Source of the DNA: Drosophila miranda
Taxonomy: Eukaryota > Arthropoda > Insecta > Diptera > Drosophilidae
Direction: 5' to 3'
Assembly: GCF_003369915.1 (NCBI RefSeq)
Contig: NW_022881614.1
Location: 35,648,342 to 35,712,341, forward strand
DNA: 64,000 nucleotides
Shown: positions 56,841-64,000 of the stretch, in pieces
How the letters are laid out: each line of letters starts with the position of its first letter
How positions within the stretch are numbered: position 1 is the stretch's first letter
Translations under genes and position numbers: made by a program
Notes under the pieces: model-generated
The model's input: the letters and a program-made list of their open reading frames with translations, nothing else
What the model was told of the DNA's origin: nothing
Database searches by the model: none

Positions 56841-57504
56841 CTAGTATTCTAGTATTATAATTTGGATAATAGTTTCCAACATTCTTTCGATTTGATTGAG
56901 ACGATTTCGATTGATCTTTGAATCTGTTGTACTAGCTTCGTACAATCCTTCTTCTTGTGCTGCCTTCTTAAGATTAGCCAATGTGGTAATATCTTTTCTT
57001 GCTAAGGTCATGAACATTCTGTCAGGAAGTTTTCGAGTAATGACATCTTTAATTGTGTTGTTCAAAGCGTTTTTATAAATGACATTATTTTCTGGTATGT
57101 TTTCTAAGTTTAGCTTATTGTTTATTAATAATGCTTTTATCTCTAATTCTTCTATAAACTTACGAAGACTGCCGTTGAATCTGGTGGTGTATAGTTGTCG
57201 TAAGATTTCTTCATATGGTGTGTGATTTTTGAACTCGTTGATCAGCGCCGTCTTCAGTTCGAGCCACGTGTTGGGTTGTATCATTTGCGATATGCGTTGT
57301 GCCTCTCCTGACAGTTGGATCTCGGTCGCTCCAAATAGGATCCTTTGTTGGCGAAGATCTTCAGTTGGATATAATCCGCACACATATTCGTTTGATAAAT
57401 GAGCTTAGCTGTCCAGATGAACCGTCATAGGCAGGTATTTGTCTGATCGACAGCAGTGCCTGGTTCAAGTGGATTTCGCTCAATGATAGTGGTGGTAACG
57501 CCAT
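56841..57504 (-). pseudogene. gag of the 17.6-like minus element (frameshifted)
   Basis: ATG at 57504 gives MALPPLSLSEIHLNQALL, then a stop after RIISN near 57385. The capsid continues in another frame from 57383 (LYPTEDLRQQRILFGATEIQ, LRQLYTTRFNGSLRKFIEEL) and ends in a frameshifted tail at 56841. Confidence 0.85.
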
Positions 57505-57796
57505 GTTGTTGGTGTTGATTGGGTTTTGTTTTGTTTTCAGTAGTTTTTACCTTTATTTTGGTTCACTTGTAAGTTTTTTGATTTTGTATTTAGTGTTTCA
57601 CTGTTCTTGGTGGATCACTATCTCCGCTTACTTCAGTTCACTTAATTTTAGTTTTGCAAATCGTATGTGCTCGTAACACATAGGTTCTTTGGCGGATTTC
57701 ACAATTTTATTAACGATTCCGGGATTACATGATCACAGTAATTAGAAATTACACAAGCTGACCATTACCGAAATATAGGAGTTAATTTTAAACGAA

Positions 57797-57814
57797 ATCC
57801 TACCGACTGCGCCA
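57797..57814 (-). other. primer-binding site, tRNA-Ser type
   Basis: The minus strand reads TGGCGCAGTCGGTAGGAT, the exact 17.6/297-type site. Confidence 0.9.
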
Positions 57815-58379
57815 GTTAAATATCCGCAACTCGAAATTTAGTTTTTAAAAAAGATTTTATTTTTACTACTTAATTTCTTTATGTCACAAGATTGGTTGAA
57901 TTCCCCGACTTAACTTTACGTCTGCTTGTCTCAAACGGAACTGATCTCTCTGCTGCTGGCTAGTTTCCATGAGCCCTTCTCTTGGAACTCCCGACTCTGG
58001 CTTCGGGCGTTGCTTTCCTCGGCTGCATCTTCGTGTCGGTGGCGTACGTGCCTGGATCGATATTTGGGGATGCGTCGGCTTTGATGAAAGGCATCCACTG
58101 CTGGCGATCGGTGTTGATACTCCTTGGTTTTATGTCTAGCTTTGATTGGTCCTCATGAGTGGCGTGATTCTAAAGAATCGATTTCTCGAGAGTGGCGTGG
58201 TTCTAATGTTGATGAAAAAATGTGGTCCATTGTTTATATTATGGGGGGCCCTAGCTTGGAGTATGGGAAGAAACAGTTATTGATTCTTGAGTGGGGTCCT
58301 GTTACTTGTGTGGATGGGGTGGATGAATTGTACATAAACATAATGTGTATGGGATGTGGGGAATTATGGATATGTCACT
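57814..58379 (-). repeat. 5' LTR of the 17.6-like minus element (566 bp)
   Basis: The minus strand begins AGTGACATATCC at 58379 and ends TTAACT at 57814, where the primer site begins. Confidence 0.9.
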
Positions 58380-58854
58380 ATATATATAATGATATTGATT
58401 TTGAAGTACAACCATAATATGTTCTAAATTCAGGAGTCCGTCCTCAGAAAGGCATGATCAAGGTGGTGGGATGATAACTGTTTAACGTTATTCAAGGGTC
58501 TATACGGTCAGGTTACCTGTATAGCATAGGTTGGGAGGGTAGAGAAGATAGAGATTCTCACTAACACCGGAGTTTCTCATCATTTGAGTAGAGTAATTGA
58601 TAAGTATGTCCACACTTTCCACAACCAACTTGTTAGTCCCATAACCAATTCCTTGCTCCGGTTAAACCTGGATTCTGTTGTTAGTTTTATGTTTGGTTCT
58701 TCTTTTTTTTTTTTTAATTTTTAAATGTGCACCTAAAACATTATTCGAGTGTGTGTCAGTATGTGATAGGAGAGAGTAGAACGAACCCCGACAATCCGGC
58801 GAGCTTAGTCAGAGCATAGCTAGAGGTGCACACGAAATCTCTTCATACTAGTAT
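58380..58854 (+). other. probable intron sequence of the LDLa/Sushi gene
   Basis: AT-rich with a T-rich tract at about 58700-58720. It ends in a possible acceptor CTAG at 58853 before the LDLa exon. No coding sequence is supported. Confidence 0.35.
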
Positions 58855-59684
58855 GGGTAAACGACAGCTATCCCACACCTGCACGCTACAAGGTCTGGTG
58901 TCCGGGCTATAGTTTCCGCTGCAGTTATGGGGCTTGTGTGGCCAGCACGGTAGTGTGCGATGGCCAGCATGACTGTGTGGATGCATCCGATGAGGAAAGA
59001 TGGCTGTGCCGGGCACAGATGCAGCAAGCCAACTGCGACAACTGGGAAATGTACTGCCAATCCGGCCAATGCGTACCCTATTCGAAGCTTTGTGATGGAA
59101 AAAAAGATTGTCTGGATGGGGATGATGAGCTGGACACCATATGCGAGGGCGTGGCCATAGCCAGCTCCACGATCAACCAAACAACAACTACAGAGAACGA
59201 CTTAGTATTGATAAAATCGACAATATCAATGGAAGAACTGCCTCCTCGGCAGGAAGACGACAAGTGCGTGGTACCCCAGATAGCCAATCTAATAATAAAA
59301 TATTCAAACAGTGCAGTCCTACACGAAAGTACCCAATGACACGAGGATTCACTATGACTGCCCAGCAGATCATTCGCTCAAAGGAGATTACGAGAATATC
59401 TGCAATGCACCCCAGTGGCTGCATCAGTTTCCATACTGTGAAAGTAAGTGGAAGACAAACCGAAGTTTTATATATATTAATATTATTTAAATCGCTCACT
59501 TGCAGGTCCCACAGCATTCGTTTCTAGTCTGTTCATAACAATATTTGCCTTCCTGATCGTCGTCCTGTTGGTGCTTATCTACAAGGTACGAAGAGACGAC
59601 CGCTATAGGCCGCGTGAAGAGCAAATTTGGCTTGTCGACACTCCAGCCAATCCTCCAAGGCCGTCGGATGTAGCCAAAGTCTAA
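58855..59684 (+). pseudogene. LDLa/Sushi single-pass membrane protein, frameshifted and cut off from its 5' end
   Basis: An exon from about 58855 encodes two LDL-receptor class A modules: CPGYSFRCSYGACV...CDGQHDCVDASDE and CDNWEMYCQSGQCV...CDGKKDCLDGDDE. A serine/threonine linker and the first half of a Sushi/CCP module (KCVVPQIANLIIKY) follow. The frame shifts near 59320; the other frame carries the rest of the Sushi module (DCPADHSL, QWLHQFPYCE). A GT-AG intron (about 59434-59503) leads to a last exon with a membrane segment (FITIFAFLIVVLLVLIY) and a 30-residue cytoplasmic tail ending at TAA. No signal peptide is attached; 13 kb of transposons lie upstream, so the 5' exons are displaced or lost. 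I cannot name the gene. Confidence 0.7.
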
Positions 59685-60437
59685 AAGAAACTCGTTATTG
59701 CAATTTAAACTACCATTAAAACTAAAGTATTAAACGCTTACCAAATTTAAAAAGAACGGCAAAAGATTAGTGTTGGGAAGTGCGGCTAGCTTTAGTGCTG
59801 TAAGACGTCAGTCAAAAGCATCATGATTATTTCGTTATATCGCAATTTCATCCATCTATTAAATTTTATTTTCAACGTTATATAGAAATCCAATAAAAAT
59901 AAGTATTTAGAATAGGCCAGTCAAGTAGAAAATTGATTCATTAATCTTATAAAACTATGTGGGCATGGCCAAATGGTTTATTTAGCTGGTAATATTTGAT
60001 GGAAGATCAAAATCCAGGAATTTGTCTTAATAACTGGTTGACAACAATGATTCCCGGCAGCACTAATTGTCATACCCTAGCGAAAAGGATATTATAGAAT
60101 TAAGAAAATGTTTGTCATCCCAGGCTCCGTAGGTATCAGCATCGAGATAAATATATAGAATGTACTAATAATATACATGAATATGTCTAAAACAAATCAA
60201 TTTGAGAAAAGGTCTTTATAAATTACGTTTTATCTTCATATAAAATTAGCGGAATAGGTTATACAAAGGCTAATGCGCGCATCATGTCTTAAAATACCAG
60301 CAAAATCACACTGTGCCTATAGCCCCACATTATTGTTCCAGTGCTCCAAGCGTAAGCATCATCATTTGATTTCAAACTTGATCTCTGCGTCATTAGATAA
60401 CCAATTGCATTTGCAGCCGGCGACAATTTCTTTCAAT
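59685..60437. other. intergenic region before Echs1
   Basis: AT-rich with no supported gene. It should hold the 3' UTR of the LDLa gene and the promoter of Echs1. Confidence 0.4.
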
Positions 60438-61573
60438 ATGGCCAATTTTGCTAAGATCTTCGCTTCCCGCGCCCAGAACGTGCTCCAGACTGCCGGCAGA
60501 CAGCCACCAGTGGCCGCCAGATTCAGTTGCAGCGTTTCCTGTAAGTATCAATTGCATGGGATCAAAGTCTACAGCTGTAAAGAACTGCAGCGAATGACCA
60601 TTCCCAGCTTCACTTTTGAAGGCACTTGCGAATTTTCGGGTTTTTTTCATGGCCGGTCCCAAACGTTCTTCGTTGCGTAATCAGATCACCTCATAAGGCC
60701 ATCTCTTTCACTCCGCAGAGGCCAGTAACTGGGAGTTCATTAAGACCGTTGTGACGGGGGAGAAGAAAAATGTGGCCGTGATCACACTGAACCGTCCTAA
60801 GGCACTGAATGCCCTCTGTAACGGCCTCATGAAGGAAATCTCCACCGCTCTGCAGCAGTTTTCCAAGGACAAGAGCATCGCCGCCATTGTGCTGACTGGC
60901 AGTGAGAAGGCCTTCGCCGCCGGCGCTGACGTCAAGGAGATGGTGGGAAACACCTACTCGCAATGCATTCAAGGAAACTTCCTCAATGACTGGGTTGAGG
61001 TGGCACGCATCCAGAAGCCCATCATTGCTGCTGTGAATGGCTATGCCCTAGGTGGCGGCTGTGAGCTAGCCATGATGTGTGACATCATCTATGCCGGCGA
61101 GAAGGCCAAGTTTGGCCAGCCTGAGATCGCTCTGGGCACCATTCCCGGAGCTGGCGGCACCCAACGCCTCACTCGCGTCGTGGGCAAGTCCAAGGCCATG
61201 GAGATGTGCCTCACTGGCAACATGATCAGTGCCCAGGAAGCCGAGAAGCTCGGTCTGGCCAGCAAGGTCGTTCCAGCTGATCAGCTGCTCGCCGAGGCCA
61301 TCAAACTTGCTGAGAAAATTGGCACCCACTCGAGCCTGATTGTTCAGCTGTGCAAGGAGTCGGTGAACACGGCCTACGAGACCACACTCCAGGAGGGTCT
61401 GAAGTTCGAGCGTCGCACCTTCCAAGCCACGTTCTCCACGGTAAGTGGACATCTCTTACTATACACGTATCTATTTTTGTAATCTTATCGTTTCTTTGTT
61501 GCCGCAGGCCGATCGCAAGGAGGGCATGACTGCCTTTGCAGAGAAGCGCCCAGCCAATTTCACCAACGAATAA
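60438..61573 (+). pseudogene. Echs1: mitochondrial enoyl-CoA hydratase, short chain, with a stop at the first exon junction
   Basis: Exons 60438-60540, 60719-61440 and 61508-61573; 296 residues in all. The enzyme hydrates 2-enoyl-CoA in mitochondrial beta-oxidation and valine breakdown. MANFAKIFASRAQNVLQ is a good mitochondrial targeting peptide. The crotonase fold shows [37 protein letters not shown] (catalytic Glu) and [19 protein letters not shown] (second catalytic Glu). Splicing at the evident sites (donor GTAAGT at 60541, acceptor CGCAG at 60718) joins T to AG and gives TAG as codon 35. An alternative acceptor (ATAAG at 60695) would keep the frame open with 7 extra residues but is weak. 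The catalytic part is otherwise intact. Confidence 0.88.
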
Positions 61574-61982
61574 ACTCAACTGTTTCTGAAATCGGGAATC
61601 TTCCCAGCCAGCATTGCATTTATATCTCTTGTATGTTATTTGTACGCAAATAAAAACGTTTTAACTTGTATTTGTAAAAATTAAATGTACATTCGTTGGA
61701 TGTCGGAGGCAGACTGGCCATCTGGTTGCCAGCTGAGGTACTAGATATACTCCCACCTGGCAATCACAGCTCCGGTCTGCCTCTGGGCATCCAAACACAG
61801 AATTAGTATGAAGGCAACTTAGTCCAAGGCGGAGACGATACGTTCCTTGGAGATGCCACGCGAACAGTCAAGTGGCACAACAGTGCCAAGTTACACAATC
61901 TCAGCTTGTGACTGCAGTTCTAAACTCTTCGAAGCTCTTTCTAGATGCTTATTTCGTTCACATTGTAGACACTCCTTCGCTT
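61574..61982. other. convergent 3' ends of Echs1 and the unknown minus-strand gene
   Basis: Contains AATAAA at about 61649 for Echs1. No gene of its own is supported. Confidence 0.5.
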
Positions 61983-64000
61983 TTAGAAGCAGTCCGCTTT
62001 TTGAGCTGGCAAAGGAGTAGTTCCCTCTGGAAAGGGAGCTACAGGAGTCGCTTGCAGGTTTTTCTGTCGCTCTCGAAGCATCATTAGTCGGTAGTAGGCA
62101 CGGAGTTCAAGACGTCGTGATTGGGCCTTTAACCTCTTGATCAGTGGAGAGTCTGGCTCGCGTTTATCTAAAGGATAAGAAAATAAATGAGAAGGAAAGA
62201 CTTGCATTAGCTGAAAGAGAAGAGAGAATATGTATCCGTACTCTTTTCAAGCTGATCGCAGATAGTGCAATGACCTCCATCCGCGGCTGGGCTATCTCCA
62301 GCTCCTCGCTCATACGCCGGTTTTGGAGGTGCTTCGAGAGTAACCTCCAGGAATTTAACTACCCATTCGGGAGATGGGAGGCGAAGAGGTTCTGAATAGC
62401 GACGTATCTTCACAGGCTTTATCGGCTCCAGCAGGGGATATTTCCACTTTTCGGACTGTAGTTCGGCCTGGAATTTTTGACGTGTCCTCTCAGCGAACGA
62501 TGGCCCCCTGATGGGCTTGGGCACATGGACTAACTCCATCCTAGTGGGGAACTTGTCCTTCGGCTTCGGCTTGGCCTTGATGTGATCTGGTCTCTTGTTT
62601 GGCGGAGGAACATAGGTACGACCAATGGCCTCGGACACAAAATTACGCTTCACCTTGGGTTGAGCGATCTCTCGTATGGCACAGTGCTCCATGAGCTTCT
62701 TGATTTTCGCCTCCAGGGCGGCGCGCTCATCCATTGTGTTCTCTGTACGGAGCAAAGAACTGGGTCGCCTGGATGTGGTCACTGAGCGTGTTGGCGAGGG
62801 AGCCTAGGACTTCCGATCGTTGTCGCTGAGGAAAGGGTCTGGCATGTTCCTGAACATAAAGTCGAATTCATCGAATTCTACGAACTCTTCATCCTTTTCT
62901 TTTTGCACAGGCTCCGTTTTCACTTCCATTATGCTGACCACTGACCTTTTAAAGGATGGAAAACATCGCTTCTCTTGCTCAGCCAACTCGCTCGGCTAAT
63001 CAGGCTTTTCTTGGGCGACAGGTACCCGATGGAGTGCTTCGAACCCTCTCTTCTCAGTATTTTACGATCTGGTCTTGAGCCTCTGATGTAGTTCGTGAAC
63101 TTTTGCCATCGCGTTTCTTTCGAAGCAGGATTGTCTGTAAGACTGGACGTTTCACCCACATATAAATGGCCAAACAAAGAAGAGTCTATTCCATTCTGAG
63201 TTTTGGCGACGTAGGGTATCAATTCTTCCGGCTTGTAGTCAGCGTTTACTTTATTTCCTAAACGGGGGATATTCTTCCCCGACGATTTGAATTTCGTTCT
63301 TATCTTACCAGGTGTTCTGCTCAGAAATCCCCCTCTTGAATTTCGATGGCTCCTTAAAGATCGAGCCGATTGGCTCCATGTAGGAAGGTTCAAGAAGGCT
63401 AGCCACATCCGCACTTAGCTTGTTGGGTTCCCTCCGCCTCTTGGGTAAGTGATAGTATGCGCCCATTTTCGCAAAGGTATTTCTCCTGGGTGCGTGAGTG
63501 CGTGCGGGTGTTCCTGTAATGATTTTTCCATGTTTCGAGCGATGCGATCGCTTGGGTCCTGGCGGAGTATCATTGACTGTGGGCATTTGGTGGAAGCTCT
63601 TCAGGGCCGGATGGAACTCTGGCATGGCTGCAGCTTTTCCTGTTAGCATTTCCCCGAAGGTGCTCGAAAACTTTGGATCTATTACATTGACTTTCTTCCC
63701 ACGATCAGTAGGTACCTCTTCTGGACGGAGTCGGCTTTCTCTCTTTCCTTGGGGAAAGAATCTATGTTGATGCTGATTTGCGATGCCATCTTTTTTCTGT
63801 TCTTGCAGCACGCTGCATAGGCCTCTACTTCGGGAATAATGCCCCCGACGAAGCAGCGCTTTATATCGGTCAAGAACGGTGGACGTCTGTGACAGCCTTT
63901 GACTTAGGCCTCCGTTTGGATTTGTCCTTATGACATGGGCACAATGAGTAAGTGCAGCATTTTGGCACCTCTCTAAAGCGGTCCATTTAAAAAAAAGTTT
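61983..64000 (-). pseudogene. unrecognised gene with several frameshifts and a stop, running off the right edge
   Basis: On the minus strand coding-like sequence enters at 64000 (CCTYSLCPCHKDKSKRRPKS) and shifts frame near 63880. It runs to about 63330 (VLQEQKKDGIANQHQ, NVIDPKFSSTFGEMLTGKA), shifts again, runs to about 62950 (SLFGHLYVGETSSLT, RQKFTNYI-like), and shifts again into an acidic stretch (DEEFVEFDEFDFMFRNMP). It has a TAG at 62806-62804, then continues in the same frame to 62242 (RAALEAKIKKLMEHCAIREI, FAERTRQKFQAEL). A 74 bp GT-AG intron (62241-62168) precedes a last exon ending at TAA 61983 (IKRLKAQSRRLELRAYYRLM). The protein is basic, rich in K/R/P, without membrane segments; its end looks like a coiled coil. 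I do not recognise it. Confidence 0.65.

Larger units (their letters stand above)
51975..58379 (-). mobile_element. 17.6/297-like env-bearing LTR element (minus strand)
   Basis: LTRs are at 58379-57814 (5') and 52552-51975 (3'), with target duplication ATAT (51971-51974, 58380-58383). Order on the minus strand: LTR, tRNA-Ser primer site, gag (57504-56841), pol (56681-53961), env (53989-52580), purine tract, LTR. Its pol is closely similar to that of the plus element next to it but gag and LTRs are more diverged, so it is a sister family. gag, pol and env each carry a frameshift or stop. Confidence 0.92.

Overview
The window reads as nuclear DNA of a fly, most likely a Drosophila of the obscura group. 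Host genes have short (60-75 bp) GT-AG introns and encode recognisable Drosophila proteins. In order they are SkpB (+), a SMYD4-type SET/MYND protein (+), OSCP1 (-), mitochondrial enoyl-CoA reductase Mecr (+), Uba3 (-), tumbleweed/RacGAP50C (+), a possible small secreted protein (+), an LDLa/Sushi membrane protein (+), enoyl-CoA hydratase Echs1 (+) and an unrecognised gene running off the right edge (-). From memory, several of these lie on Muller element C (D. melanogaster 2R), with Uba3 and tum as divergent neighbours.

Roughly two thirds of the 64 kb is transposon. From left to right: 1-1357 is a jockey-type LINE fragment; 1380-2400 is the 5' end of a gypsy-type element on the minus strand. 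2586-3650 holds two small minus-strand ORFs with TATA boxes, and 5343-5831 is SkpB. 6019-12084 is a decayed minus-strand Ty3/gypsy element with long gag and pol. 12085-13194 is a 1.1 kb non-coding repeat. 13200-23327 is a plus-strand gypsy-type element with env, interrupted at 17819-22479 by a second LTR element. 23362-25278 is a long minus-strand LTR. 25766-32214 carries SMYD4, OSCP1 and Mecr, with a second, inverted 1.1 kb repeat at 28176-29266. 32358-39645 is a complete-length but defective Osvaldo-like element inserted inside the last coding exon of Uba3. 40918-43761 carries the rest of Uba3, tum and a small secreted ORF. 45076-58379 holds two 17.6/297-like elements lying tail to tail in one AT-rich target. 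58855-64000 carries the LDLa gene, Echs1 and the unknown gene.

The striking theme is gene decay. Uba3 has three in-frame stops, a deletion in its nucleotide-binding loop and a 7.3 kb insertion. tum has one in-frame TAG. Echs1 makes a TAG at its first exon junction. The LDLa gene, the unknown gene, the small secreted ORF and probably OSCP1 have frameshifts. SkpB, SMYD4 and Mecr remain open. Gene content from one chromosome arm, nested transposons and many broken genes together suggest a non-recombining region such as a neo-Y chromosome (the D. miranda neo-Y, derived from Muller C, is my best guess). That is inference; single-base indels could also be assembly errors, but the substitution-type stops in Uba3 are harder to explain that way. 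None of the LTR elements appears able to encode all its own functions.
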